From Pseudobdellovibrionaceae bacterium (GTDB taxonomy: Bacteria > Bdellovibrionota > Bdellovibrionia > Bdellovibrionales > Bdellovibrionaceae): a stretch of DNA of 64,000 nt. The stretch covers positions 42,348 to 106,347 of the forward strand of contig JAKFYD010000006.1 in assembly GCA_021731025.1 (NCBI GenBank). Direction: 5' to 3'. Numbering within the stretch: position 1 is the stretch's first letter; each line of letters opens with the position of its first letter. Below the pieces are notes generated by a model that made no database searches, was not told where the DNA came from, and saw only the letters and a program-made list of their open reading frames with translations. The translations under genes and the position numbers were made by a program. Shown here in pieces: positions 26,062-34,727 of this stretch.

Positions 26062-27530
26062 ACAGTTCCGACAATCCGCTAAGAGCCGAAAAAAGAAAAA
26101 AATTATCCCAACTTCGTGAAAAGGGAATTAATCCCTATCCTTATTCCTTTGCGCGAACAGCTCACGCTGCTGATCTGGTGAGAGATTTTTCTCATTTGGT
26201 CGCCGGTGAAAAAAAGGTCGAGACTCACTTTGCAATTGCGGGTCGATTGATGACTCAAAGATCTATGGGAAAGGCTGTTTTCTTCAATGTGCAAGATCAA
26301 TCAGGTTCACTTCAAGTTTATTTGAAATTGGAAGAAATGGATCCACAGCAAAGAACGGCTTTTGATCTTGTGGATCTTGGCGATATTGTCGGCGTTAAAG
26401 GTTATATTTTTAAAACTCAAAAAGGAGAGCTGTCTTTGTACTGCCAGCACTTTGAAATGCTGACAAAAACTCTTGAGCCTTTGCCTGAAAAATTTCATGG
26501 CGTTCAAGATGTCGAAATTAAATATCGCCATCGTCATTTGGATTTAATTACGGATCCAGATTCGCGCAAAGTTTTTGAAACTCGTTCAAAAATCATTTGC
26601 GAGATTCGTCGTTGGCTGGATGATCGGGGTTTCTTGGAAGTTGAAACTCCAACTTTGCAACCTTTATATGGCGGTGCTTCGGCACATCCATTTTCAACTC
26701 ACCATCGCGCTTTAGATATGAAGTTGTACATGAAGATCTCTCCTGAGCTTTATTTGAAACGTTTGCTCGTGGGCGGGTTTGAAAAAGTTTACGAAATTGG
26801 AAAAAATTTTCGCAACGAAGGTATTGACCGTTCTCACAACCCCGAGTTCACCATGCTGGAGTGGTACGAAGCTTATACGGATTACAATTATCAAATGGAT
26901 CAGTTTGAAGAGTTGATTTCTGATTTGTGCAAAAAAATCAAAGGATCAACAAAATTCACTTATCAAGATAAGGAAATTGATTTCACGCCACCTTGGAGAA
27001 GACTGACCGTGATGGATGGAATTCGCGAATATGCGAAGGTTGATCCTGAAGCTATTAGCGACGAAGAACTTTTCCAAAAAATTAAAAAGTTCGGATCTAA
27101 GCTGGCAGCTCCAGCAAGTCGTGGTGAAATGTTGATGCAACTTTTTGAATTTACGGCGGAAGAGCATTGCTGGAATCCCACTTTCATTATGGATCATCCC
27201 GTAGAAATTTCTCCTCTGACAAAGCATCATCGTAAAGACAAACGCCTTGTCGAACGCTTCGAACCTTTTGCTGCGGGAATGGAAATTGGCAATGCCTATT
27301 CCGAGTTGAATGATCCTGAAGAGCAAAGAGCACGTTTGAAAGAGCAAGAGTCAAAACGCACGGTGGATGAAGAAGCTCATCCCATGGATGAAGATTTTTT
27401 GATGGCCATCGAAACGGGCTTGCCCCCCACGGGCGGAGTCGGGGTTGGTATCGAAAGAATCGTGATGATTTTAACGGATCGACCCAGTATTCGCGACATT
27501 ATCTTCTTCCCAACAATGAAAATTAAATGA
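26058..27530 (+). CDS. lysS: Lysyl-tRNA synthetase (class II)
   Basis: Charges tRNA-Lys. The N-terminal OB-fold anticodon-binding domain (VAGRLMTQRSMGKAVFFNVQ) is followed by the class II core with motif 2 (FRNEGIDRSHNPEFTMLEWY) and motif 3 (GVGVGIERIVMIL). Length 490 is normal for bacterial LysS. It overlaps fbaB and the downstream rhodanese gene by four bases each, forming a tightly coupled unit. Confidence 0.97.
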   Translation: MNSSDNPLRAEKRKKLSQLREKGINPYPYSFARTAHAADLVRDFSHLVAGEKKVETHFAIAGRLMTQRSMGKAVFFNVQDQSGSLQVYLKLEEMDPQQRTAFDLVDLGDIVGVKGYIFKTQKGELSLYCQHFEMLTKTLEPLPEKFHGVQDVEIKYRHRHLDLITDPDSRKVFETRSKIICEIRRWLDDRGFLEVETPTLQPLYGGASAHPFSTHHRALDMKLYMKISPELYLKRLLVGGFEKVYEIGKNFRNEGIDRSHNPEFTMLEWYEAYTDYNYQMDQFEELISDLCKKIKGSTKFTYQDKEIDFTPPWRRLTVMDGIREYAKVDPEAISDEELFQKIKKFGSKLAAPASRGEMLMQLFEFTAEEHCWNPTFIMDHPVEISPLTKHHRKDKRLVERFEPFAAGMEIGNAYSELNDPEEQRARLKEQESKRTVDEEAHPMDEDFLMAIETGLPPTGGVGVGIERIVMILTDRPSIRDIIFFPTMKIK

Positions 27531-28534
27531 GGTCTTTTTTGCAGCTACGCCTTCAGCCTTTTGCCATGATCATGATGACCTTTTTGTTAGCTTGTCAGCA
27601 AAAGCCAACTCAAATGATCACGCAAAAAAAAGTGATGCCTAAAGAGACTTCAGTATCTTCATTGATCAGTGATGAAACGGTCATTTTGGATGTCAGAAAT
27701 CCTTTTGAATATTCAGCGAATCGCATTCCGAGCTCGATCAATGCGCAGTGGAGCGATTTCACTTCATCCAGTCCAGAGACTCGTGGCGTTTTGCAATCTG
27801 ATCTTTTTGCGGTAGCCCGTCGATTGGCTTTGTGGGGAATTGATCCTCAGACGCCCGTATTAGTGGTAGGAAAAGGACTTGATGGAAAAGGGGAAGAGGG
27901 TCGGGTCGCTTGGATGCTAACCCATTTAGGAGTTAAGAAAGTTAATATTGCTCGCTATGATTTATTTCGGGGACGAGTAGTTAGCCTGGAAGAAAATGAA
28001 CCTCTTCCTAAAAACAAAGAAACTTGGATGCCCAGTGATGCCGGCCTTTCTGAATTAAAGTGGCCCGATTTTGTCGATAAGTTGGTTCCCCATCGCTATA
28101 ACTTTAAATTTTTAAAGCCTTACCTGGTTGATGGGAAAGAAGGAAATCGCGTCGGTCGTTTCCTCAACTCCACCCTGAGATTTGTGGACGTTCGCAGCCC
28201 TGCCGAGTTTCAGCGTTTTAACTTGCAGCAATTGGATCCTAAATTTCAATTAACACACATCGAGTGGAAAAGATTTTTCTTGCCCAATGGCACTGTTCGA
28301 CCCGAGACTTTTAATGATCTCCAAAAAATGGGTTGGGGTGATGAAGATGAAATCATCCTGATCAGCGAAGATGGTCTAAGCTCGGGCGCGGTGACATTTG
28401 CTTTACATCAGTTGGGATTCACACGCGCTCAAAATTTTTCCGGGGGCTACGTGCAGATTGAATACGAAATGGGACGGAAAGCTGTCGCCAAAAAGCCAAA
28501 GGAAAATAAATCAAAGAAGAAGTCAAAAAAATAA
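27527..28534 (+). CDS. Lipoprotein with two degenerate rhodanese domains
   Basis: The N-terminus has a lipobox (TFLLAC), so the protein should be lipid-anchored and periplasmic. Two rhodanese-like halves follow: VILDVRNPFEYSANRIPSS (near residue 52) and RFVDVRSPAEFQRFNLQQ (near 216). The active-site loops read VVGKGLDGKGEEG and ISEDGLSSGA, both without the catalytic cysteine. It resembles thiosulfate/3-mercaptopyruvate sulfurtransferase in layout but is presumably not a sulfurtransferase. A lysine-rich tail ends it. The start overlaps lysS; a secreted HExxH protein follows after 21 bases. Confidence 0.8.
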   Translation: MRSFLQLRLQPFAMIMMTFLLACQQKPTQMITQKKVMPKETSVSSLISDETVILDVRNPFEYSANRIPSSINAQWSDFTSSSPETRGVLQSDLFAVARRLALWGIDPQTPVLVVGKGLDGKGEEGRVAWMLTHLGVKKVNIARYDLFRGRVVSLEENEPLPKNKETWMPSDAGLSELKWPDFVDKLVPHRYNFKFLKPYLVDGKEGNRVGRFLNSTLRFVDVRSPAEFQRFNLQQLDPKFQLTHIEWKRFFLPNGTVRPETFNDLQKMGWGDEDEIILISEDGLSSGAVTFALHQLGFTRAQNFSGGYVQIEYEMGRKAVAKKPKENKSKKKSKK

Positions 28535-28555
28535 ATTATTTCCAAGGAGGGGATA

Positions 28556-29485
28556 GTGAGCCTAAGGAAACTAAAGTCCATGGTCTTTCTGGCTGTGTTT
28601 ATAACAGCTCAATTTGTAGTAGCTGCAAGTTTCGAGTTAGAGAGCGGATTTAATGCGACTCAAGAAAAAACTTTGCGCGCGGATTTGAATGCTCTGGCCT
28701 CCTTAAATATTGAATCCACGGATCCCTGGTTTCAAAAAATCTTCGGTGGGTCTTCAGGTCGTCATGTTTATAATTATTTAGATGAACGGGTGAATTATTT
28801 TATTCCATGGACCAGCGATATTACAGGAAGTGTGTGGCCCGCTCCTTATTTTCCTCCACCCACAGAAATGCGAGACGCCAACGGCAAAGTCATTGCGGCC
28901 TTAAGCGCTTACAATATGGGAGCCGATTTATTTTTTATTAACCTTAAGTATTGGGATGATTATACAACTGTTTATTTACTGAACTCTTTCAGTCGACGAT
29001 TAAAGCTCGACAGTCCTCGAGTCGGCTTAGTGGAAATTGGTCCTCGTTATTTTGAGCGTCTAAATCCTGCGGATCCCAATCAAAAAATTCCAACCTCGCG
29101 AATCGAACGGATGGCACTGTTAGTTCACGAAGCTCGCCATTCCGACTGCAGTGGTGGCTTAAATCGTCCCGATATCGATCGAGTTCGTTATGGCCGCCCC
29201 ATCGAAAATTTGCAATGTGGTTATGCTCACGTAAAGTGTCCTGTGGGACATAAGTTCGAAAATATTGAAGCTTGTGAAAATTTAAAATGGGGAGCTTTTG
29301 CTGTCGAATCCGTTTTTCTTTCGGCCATCGTTAATTCGTGTAAAAATTGTTCAGCCGAAGACATCAGCGAAGCTCGGGCCATTTTGCAAGTGCGTCGATC
29401 CCAGGTTTTAAATTGGGATCAGCTTCATAGCGGAACAGCAGGGGAACCTGATATGAGCAGTCGTGGAGCTAATTGGGATAAATAA
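28556..29485 (+). CDS. Secreted protein with HExxH metallopeptidase-like motif
   Basis: A signal peptide (LKSMVFLAVFITAQFVVAA) precedes a mature protein of about 285 residues. The motif LLVHEARHSDC near residue 190 has the HExxH zinc-site form, and a cluster of cysteines (DCSGG, LQCGYAHVKCPVG, EACEN, NSCKNCS) suggests disulfides. The start GTG has a strong AAGGAGG ribosome site. The motif is suggestive of a zincin, but the third ligand and family are not identified. It closes the fbaB-lysS-rhodanese run and ends six bases before a convergent gene. Confidence 0.75.
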   Translation: MSLRKLKSMVFLAVFITAQFVVAASFELESGFNATQEKTLRADLNALASLNIESTDPWFQKIFGGSSGRHVYNYLDERVNYFIPWTSDITGSVWPAPYFPPPTEMRDANGKVIAALSAYNMGADLFFINLKYWDDYTTVYLLNSFSRRLKLDSPRVGLVEIGPRYFERLNPADPNQKIPTSRIERMALLVHEARHSDCSGGLNRPDIDRVRYGRPIENLQCGYAHVKCPVGHKFENIEACENLKWGAFAVESVFLSAIVNSCKNCSAEDISEARAILQVRRSQVLNWDQLHSGTAGEPDMSSRGANWDK

Positions 29486-29491
29486 AAACTT

Positions 29492-29878
29492 CTATTCGCC
29501 TTGTACCCATGAGTTGTGGGATTTCCATCCTTCTTCTGAATCTTCGAACACATGGTCCACTTGGCCTGTGTAAGTGTTATCGTTGAGTCGACCCAGTTCC
29601 CCCAGCTCGCGTATGAAAAACACACAGACTTTTTTTCCTGAAAGAGATGTAGCTTGCTCTAATAATTTTTTTGCGCCGAGAGTTGTATCTGAATAAATCC
29701 ATATTTTACGATGTTCAGTTATTGAATTAACTTTTACGGCTTCTGAATCATTAGTAAACTCGTTGGCCTCGGGGCTTTGAGCAACAGAGATCACATAACC
29801 GCAACTCACATCAGCTTGCGCCTGCAGGCTTAGTAGTTGAATCAGTCCAAAAGCGATAAGTAATGAAAAACGTTTCAT
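29492..29878 (-). CDS. Small secreted protein of unknown function
   Basis: A 128-residue protein with signal peptide (LLIAFGLIQLLSLQAQA) and two cysteines (VSCGYV, KVCVFF) that could form one disulfide. The mature part has an alternating beta pattern. A GGGAG-like ribosome site precedes the ATG. No family is recognised; it ends six bases from the convergent HExxH gene. Confidence 0.65.
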   Translation of the reverse strand: MKRFSLLIAFGLIQLLSLQAQADVSCGYVISVAQSPEANEFTNDSEAVKVNSITEHRKIWIYSDTTLGAKKLLEQATSLSGKKVCVFFIRELGELGRLNDNTYTGQVDHVFEDSEEGWKSHNSWVQGE

Positions 29879-30016
29879 AAGGTTTCTCCCTGAATATGGA
29901 ACTTCGGATTTGCAAGATTTGCGTAAAGGCCTTCTTGCTTCAATTAATTACAGAGAGGCTGGCCTTGTTTAAAATTTTGACAGAGGCCCAAATCGGGCAC
30001 TCATGATGTGGAGAAT

Positions 30017-30472
30017 TTATTTTATGTCTTGGAATTCAGTGGATCGGCCGGCAGGGCGCCGAGGAGTTGAATCAAAACACTTTTGATAATCCCCGATGGT
30101 TTTAGAAGCGCCACATTTTTTTAAGTCATGAGATGAAAAAGTTTTATTTTTCATCGAGACAATGCATTTGTAGCGGTCGGCATCACTGTCGTCGGGATGG
30201 CGTGTGCAAAAATCCAAAGTTTCGGGATTAAATTTTCCACCAGGAATTTGTTTCCAACACTTTAAAAATAAGTCATCGTCGTTCAGTTCGTTGCAGGCTG
30301 CAGCCGCATACCAGTCCAAATCGTTACTGGCGGCAAACTGCACACAGGAATTTTTTGCAGTTTCACTGACGATGCGTTCACAAAGAGATTTAGGGTCTTT
30401 GGGATCAAGTGCATAGGTGAGCAAAGGAATGGCTAGTATCACAAGATAAGACTGAATCAACAATTTGATCAC
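30017..30472 (-). CDS. Secreted protein made of four Cys-repeat units
   Basis: After a signal peptide (LVILAIPLLTYA) the mature protein holds eight cysteines in a strict pattern: C-x11-C, then x16, C-x11-C, x16, C-x13-C, x16, C-x11-C. Each pair begins with a short helix-like stretch (for example SLCERIVSETAKNSC and AACNELNDDDLFLKC), so it looks like four tandem units of about 29 residues, each probably closed by one disulfide. The start is GTG, four bases after the HD-GYP stop, so it is co-transcribed with it. Family unknown. Confidence 0.72.
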   Translation of the reverse strand: MIKLLIQSYLVILAIPLLTYALDPKDPKSLCERIVSETAKNSCVQFAASNDLDWYAAAACNELNDDDLFLKCWKQIPGGKFNPETLDFCTRHPDDSDADRYKCIVSMKNKTFSSHDLKKCGASKTIGDYQKCFDSTPRRPAGRSTEFQDIK

Positions 30473-30476
30473 GAAT

Positions 30477-31424
30477 TTAACCCGCTGTTTTGAGTTTAAA
30501 AAGCACCGAATGCATGGCCTTGAGCATATCAGGATCGTAGCGGCCAGCTAACTTTTCTTTCATCATCTGAACGGCATCAAAAGGCTTCATTGGAATATTG
30601 TAAGATCGTTGGGTGGTCATGGCGTCATAGGTGTCAGTGATCGCAACAATGCGAGCGTAGGGATGGATTTCATTTCCTGAAATCTGTTGGGGGTAGCCAT
30701 TGCCGGCCCAAGATTCATGATGTTCAAAGCAGGCGGCCTTCATGGCATCGGTGATATTGGGATTTTGATTCAGGATCATCAAACCAAATTGAGGATGTCT
30801 TTTCATCTGCTCCCACTCGATCTCATCCAGCGCGCCCTTCTTGCAAAGGATATCCAAACTAACATTGCGTTTACCAATATCATGAAACAAACAGCCAAGT
30901 CCTAGCTCTTCAAGATCTTTAGGATTAAAGCCTAAGACCGAGCCTAAACCTAAAGCGTAGATGCCCACATCAAGTGAATGATTGTAAGTGTAAAAATCGT
31001 GGCCGGATAAACTGATAAGGTAGCCCATGCTCTCGGGTTGTTTTTCCATGAAATCAATAAAATCGGTAATGATGGGTCGAGACTCATCCAGGGCTTTGTT
31101 CACATCGGGATTTTCAAAAAGATCTTCCATGATGGCCAGGGAAGATTCGCGCAGAATGCGAGCTTTTTCATTCGGGGCTAAGGTGTCCGAATTCATTTCC
31201 TCGCGCACCCACAGACGATATTTTTCTTTGTCTTCGAGTTTGATGAAAAACGAATTTCCGGTATCTCGCTGATGAAGTTGTTCAATTTTTTCGTCGGCAA
31301 TTCTATCGCCAACTCTTCGGTAGGTGACCAAGCGGTTATCTATTTTCAGAAAAATTTCAAAGGTTGTCACTTTGTCAGGACGAATTGTACTCAATCGAAT
31401 GCGAAAATATTCCTCAGTGCTCAT
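30477..31424 (-). CDS. HD-GYP domain cyclic-di-GMP phosphodiesterase-like protein
   Basis: The C-terminal domain carries the HD pair in LGCLFHDIGKRN, the HHE in CFEHHESWAGNGYPQ and the GYP signature itself, with ARIVAITDTYDAMTT following, so metal and c-di-GMP hydrolysis residues appear intact. The N-terminal 120 residues form an unassigned domain (VTTFEIFLKIDNRLVTYRRVG) that is likely a sensor or adaptor. No membrane segment is visible. It is the first gene of a unit with the Cys-repeat secreted protein and is divergent from recG. Confidence 0.9.
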   Translation of the reverse strand: MSTEEYFRIRLSTIRPDKVTTFEIFLKIDNRLVTYRRVGDRIADEKIEQLHQRDTGNSFFIKLEDKEKYRLWVREEMNSDTLAPNEKARILRESSLAIMEDLFENPDVNKALDESRPIITDFIDFMEKQPESMGYLISLSGHDFYTYNHSLDVGIYALGLGSVLGFNPKDLEELGLGCLFHDIGKRNVSLDILCKKGALDEIEWEQMKRHPQFGLMILNQNPNITDAMKAACFEHHESWAGNGYPQQISGNEIHPYARIVAITDTYDAMTTQRSYNIPMKPFDAVQMMKEKLAGRYDPDMLKAMHSVLFKLKTAG

Positions 31425-31483
31425 GCCCTGATTTTGTCAGGTTTTTGTTGATTCGAAAATGAAAAGGTTTAAAATGTTTTCTT

Positions 31484-33580
31484 ATGGCCCTTCGTCCAGA
31501 TACAGACGTGCAATTCATCAAAGGTGTTGGCCCGAAATTAGCCGAAGTGCTTGGTCGTCGTGGAATTCGCACGGTCAAAGATTTGCTCGAGTTTTATCCT
31601 CGTGGTTACGAAGATCAAAGAGCCGCAAGAAATATCGCTAGTCTTAAAGCCGACGAGATTGTCAGTTTGAAAGCCCAGGTGGTCAAAGTTCACGCCCTTA
31701 ATCTGGGGCGCTCACATCGAAAAATGTATGACGTTGTGGTGCGCGATGCTTCGGGGCAGATTCACTGTAAGTATTTTCGTGTTCCCTACAAAGGATACTT
31801 CGAGAGGTTCAGTCCATTTAAAGAAGTCCGAGTCGTTGGTAAAGTGATTGAATACCGCGGCCGCATTGAATTTCATCATCCCGATATTCGTGACATAGAA
31901 GTCGAAGAAGAACTTCAGGATGCATTGATCCCTCTGTACACAGAAATCGAAGGAGTGAGTTCAAATAAACTTCTTAAGCTGATCCGTTTGGTTTTCGAGC
32001 AAGTGAAGTCGACACCTGATTTTTTTACGGAAAATTTACCAATGTGGATTCGGGAAAAATATAAGTTAATTCCTCGTGAGCTAGCCTTAAAGCAACTTCA
32101 CCAGCCGCCGGCAGAGCTTGCTAAAGACTATTTTGAAATTAAGAGCCCGTCCCATAGAAGAATTATTTTTGATGAGTTCTTTTGGTTAGAACTTTTTTTA
32201 GCTGCTCGAAAATCGGGATTTAAAAAAGAAAAAGGTCCATTGATCAAGGGCGATGGTCGGCTGGTCAAAAAAATCATTCAGTCCTTACCTTTTCAGATGA
32301 CGGCTGCGCAGAAGCGCGTTTTCGAAGAAATAAAAAAAGATCTCACTTCAAACAGCTGCATGCACCGTATGGTGCAGGGGGATGTAGGAAGTGGGAAAAC
32401 CTTGGTTGCTTTTCTAGCTACTGTCACCGCTGCCGAGAGTGAATTTCAGTCTTGTTTGATGGTACCCACTGAAATTCTAGCTGAGCAGCACTACTTAAAT
32501 GCAAAGCAGGTACTTGGCGGAGCTGGGCTGCGTGTCGGATTGCTCACGGGAAAAACAAAAACAGCGGAACGACGAGAAATCTTAGCGGCTCTTTCGCAAG
32601 GAAAATTGGATTTGCTGATCGGGACCCATGCTCTTATCGAGGACGAGGTTAAATTTTTAAAACTGGGTTTGGTGATGGTGGACGAGCAGCACCGATTCGG
32701 AGTCGAACAGCGAGGAGTGCTCAAGGGTAAAGGAATTTCTCCTCACTTTTTAGTTATGACAGCAACGCCGATTCCGCGGACATTAGCGATGACTGTTTAT
32801 GGGGATTTAGATGTTTCGATCATCGATGAGATGCCGCCGGGACGTTCGCCGATACAAACGCGAGTGATTTATCAGAACAAAAGAGTGCAGGCGCTTGATT
32901 TTCTTCAAGAGCAGATCAAGAAAGGCCGCCAAGCCTATATGGTTTATCCTTTGGTGGCCGAGAGCGAAAAAATGGATCTTAAAAATGCTGTCGATGAATA
33001 CGAAAAACTTAAGGATCAATTTCCCAATGTGCGGTGGGCCTTATTGCATGGAAAAATGAAATCCGAAGAAAAAGAACAAGTCATGGCCTCCTTTCGAGCT
33101 CATCAAGTTGATGTCTTAGTTTCTACAACCGTCATCGAAGTTGGAGTCGACGTCCCGAATGCCAATATGATGATCATCGAGCATGCGGAAAGATTTGGCC
33201 TTTCCCAGCTTCATCAGCTGCGAGGTCGAGTCGGCCGGGGTGAGCACAAAAGTTTTTGCATTCTGATCATGGGTTACGCCGTCTCGGACGAAGGACGACA
33301 GCGAACCGAAATGATGGAAAAAACCACAGACGGCTTTAAGATTGCTGAATTTGATTTAGAGATGCGGGGTCCCGGTGAATTTTTGGGGACTCGGCAATCA
33401 GGTCTGCCGGGATTTCGAATGGCGAATCTAGTGCGGGACGTGGGGATCCTTCAAGAAGCTCGCGAAGCGGCCTTCGAGGTCTTGCGTCGCGATCCCCATT
33501 TATCTCAGAGCGAACATTTCAAGCTTAAAGAAGAACTTTTAAAAACCCATGGTCCATTAGCCCTGGCGGGAATCGCCTAA
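31484..33580 (+). CDS. recG: ATP-dependent DNA helicase RecG
   Basis: Remodels stalled replication forks and Holliday junctions. An N-terminal wedge/OB domain (QFIKGVGPKLAEVLGRRGI; KGYFERFSPF) is followed by the helicase core with Walker A GDVGSGKTLVA, the DEQH box VMVDEQHRFGVEQR, motif III TATPIPRTLAMT and the late HQLRGRVGRGEH. Length 698 is typical. It starts 59 bases from the divergent HD-GYP gene. Confidence 0.97.
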   Translation: MALRPDTDVQFIKGVGPKLAEVLGRRGIRTVKDLLEFYPRGYEDQRAARNIASLKADEIVSLKAQVVKVHALNLGRSHRKMYDVVVRDASGQIHCKYFRVPYKGYFERFSPFKEVRVVGKVIEYRGRIEFHHPDIRDIEVEEELQDALIPLYTEIEGVSSNKLLKLIRLVFEQVKSTPDFFTENLPMWIREKYKLIPRELALKQLHQPPAELAKDYFEIKSPSHRRIIFDEFFWLELFLAARKSGFKKEKGPLIKGDGRLVKKIIQSLPFQMTAAQKRVFEEIKKDLTSNSCMHRMVQGDVGSGKTLVAFLATVTAAESEFQSCLMVPTEILAEQHYLNAKQVLGGAGLRVGLLTGKTKTAERREILAALSQGKLDLLIGTHALIEDEVKFLKLGLVMVDEQHRFGVEQRGVLKGKGISPHFLVMTATPIPRTLAMTVYGDLDVSIIDEMPPGRSPIQTRVIYQNKRVQALDFLQEQIKKGRQAYMVYPLVAESEKMDLKNAVDEYEKLKDQFPNVRWALLHGKMKSEEKEQVMASFRAHQVDVLVSTTVIEVGVDVPNANMMIIEHAERFGLSQLHQLRGRVGRGEHKSFCILIMGYAVSDEGRQRTEMMEKTTDGFKIAEFDLEMRGPGEFLGTRQSGLPGFRMANLVRDVGILQEAREAAFEVLRRDPHLSQSEHFKLKEELLKTHGPLALAGIA

Positions 33581-33710
33581 TTTCTACTCGTAAGTCCGAA
33601 CCAAAAATAGCTCGCCAAAAGTCCTACCTAAAATTTTGTCGGATATCACTCGCGCTCCGCCGCAGGACCCCATAATTCTTTAACAAATTTTTATACATAA
33701 ACTACATTCT

Positions 33711-33780
33711 ATTTATAAACTTAAACATGTTTATCAATACAATATAGTTTATAAACATGTTTATGTTTATAAACTATATT
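33711..33780. repeat. AT-rich palindrome cluster, possible operator array
   Basis: A perfect 17-base inverted pair, 33741-33757 and 33764-33780 (arms AATATAGTTTATAAACA and its complement), has a six-base centre. Within it and beside it recur two palindromic words: AAACATGTTT at 33723 and 33753 (30 bases apart) and GTTTATAAAC at 33747 and 33765, with ATTTATAAAC at 33711. Regular spacing suggests binding sites for a dimeric regulator; a cruciform or terminator role is possible. Confidence 0.7.
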
Positions 33781-33958
33781 ATTATTACGACGAGAATCGA
33801 TCATTTTCAGTCCGTAACTTGAAAGACTGTTCATTGTGTTTGAGAAATCATCATGACCTTCAAGAATTAAAAAATAAGTTTCAATCATCAAAGATAGTGT
33901 AAATTAATCAAAACTCGGGTAGAGTCTTAAGCTCTGAAGTACTTATGCGGAACGTTAT

Positions 33959-33974
33959 GCCCTCGAAAGGGGGC
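33959..33974 (+). other. Small GAAA-tetraloop hairpin upstream of carD
   Basis: GCCCTC at 33959-33964 pairs with GGGGGC at 33969-33974 (one G-U pair) around a GAAA loop, a very stable RNA hairpin. No T run follows. It could be part of a small RNA or an RNA end, but nothing else proves transcription. Confidence 0.4.
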
Positions 33975-34023
33975 TTATACATGAAAATAAGCAGGTAAAT
34001 TTTTCAGATGAAGCCTAAGGAAA

Positions 34024-34052
34024 TTGATAAGTTGTGTCATTTTTGCTATAAA
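34024..34052 (+). promoter_or_regulatory. Sigma-70-type promoter of carD
   Basis: TTGATA at 34024-34029 and TATAAA at 34047-34052 are separated by exactly 17 bases, close to the housekeeping consensus. Transcription would begin about 34059, giving a leader of some 36 bases before the carD start. Confidence 0.65.
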
Positions 34053-34094
34053 GGTGAGGGTTTTGACTAGATATCTAAGAAAGAGGTGGGGTGC

Positions 34095-34592
34095 ATGGTG
34101 ACATTCAATGTCGGTGATAACGCTGTTTATCCTGGTCATGGAGTCGGAAAGATCCTCTCAATCGAGACCAAAGAAATTTTAGGGAATAAACAGACTTTTT
34201 ATTCTATCCAAATCGTTGAAACGGGCATGAAAATCATGATTCCTAAAGACAACGTAGCTTCTGTTGGACTTCGTCCAATCATTTCAAAGAAAGAAGCCGA
34301 TCACGTTTTAAGCATTCTCAAAGAGAAAGACGTTAAAATTGATACTCAGACCTGGAACCGTCGCTACCGTGAATACATGGAAAAGATCAGAACAGGCTCT
34401 GTTTTTGAAATTGCAGAAGTTTTAAGAGATCTGTTCCTTCTTCGTGTCGACAAAGAGTTAAGCTTTGGCGAAAGAACTATGCTCGATAAGGCTCGTAACC
34501 TTTTGATGAAAGAACTGATACTTTCAACGAGTGAAGCTGAGCTTTTCCAAGAAGAAGAAGTTAAAGCCATCTTTGGCATCGGCCACAACTAA
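34095..34592 (+). CDS. carD: CarD/CdnL family RNA-polymerase-binding regulator
   Basis: Binds the RNA polymerase beta subunit and stabilises open promoter complexes. The N-terminal RNAP-interaction domain is clear from FNVGDNAVYPGHGVGKI and the following beta strands (FYSIQIVETGMKIMIP), and the C-terminal helical half contains the conserved basic WNRRYREYMEKI. Three possible starts lie close together (GTG 34086, ATG 34095, GTG 34098); I choose ATG 34095 because GAGG lies eight bases upstream. A good promoter precedes it. Confidence 0.92.
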   Translation: MVTFNVGDNAVYPGHGVGKILSIETKEILGNKQTFYSIQIVETGMKIMIPKDNVASVGLRPIISKKEADHVLSILKEKDVKIDTQTWNRRYREYMEKIRTGSVFEIAEVLRDLFLLRVDKELSFGERTMLDKARNLLMKELILSTSEAELFQEEEVKAIFGIGHN

Positions 34593-34637
34593 GTCTTAGC
34601 CTATTCAAGTTATAATTTATTGCGTTCTAAGCATCTC

Positions 34638-34659
34638 GAGGTCTACAGCGGTAGGCCTC
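34638..34659 (+). terminator. Hairpin after carD, possible terminator
   Basis: GAGGTCTAC at 34638-34646 pairs with GTAGGCCTC at 34651-34659 (one G-U) around an AGCG loop. The following bases contain only a weak T run (TTGATTTTCT), so termination is uncertain. Confidence 0.4.
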
Positions 34660-34727
34660 AGTCGCTTGATTTTCTACTGACTTTCAGGGACTCTTAAAGA
34701 AACCCTTTTTTAATCCCGGGAGTCTTC

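Larger units (their letters stand above)
33581..34094. other. 514-base gap between recG and carD, palindrome-rich
   Basis: I see no credible gene in it; short frames such as the 20-codon one at 34008 lack a ribosome site. It contains an AT-rich palindrome cluster (33711-33780), a stable GNRA-loop hairpin (33959-33974) and the carD promoter (34024-34052). The first 130 bases after recG hold no obvious structure with a T tract. Confidence 0.6.

Noticed and set aside
33590..34020. A c-di-GMP riboswitch or the massively expressed RNA of Bdellovibrio in the recG-carD gap
   Set aside because: I could not find the conserved riboswitch core there; only isolated hairpins are visible.
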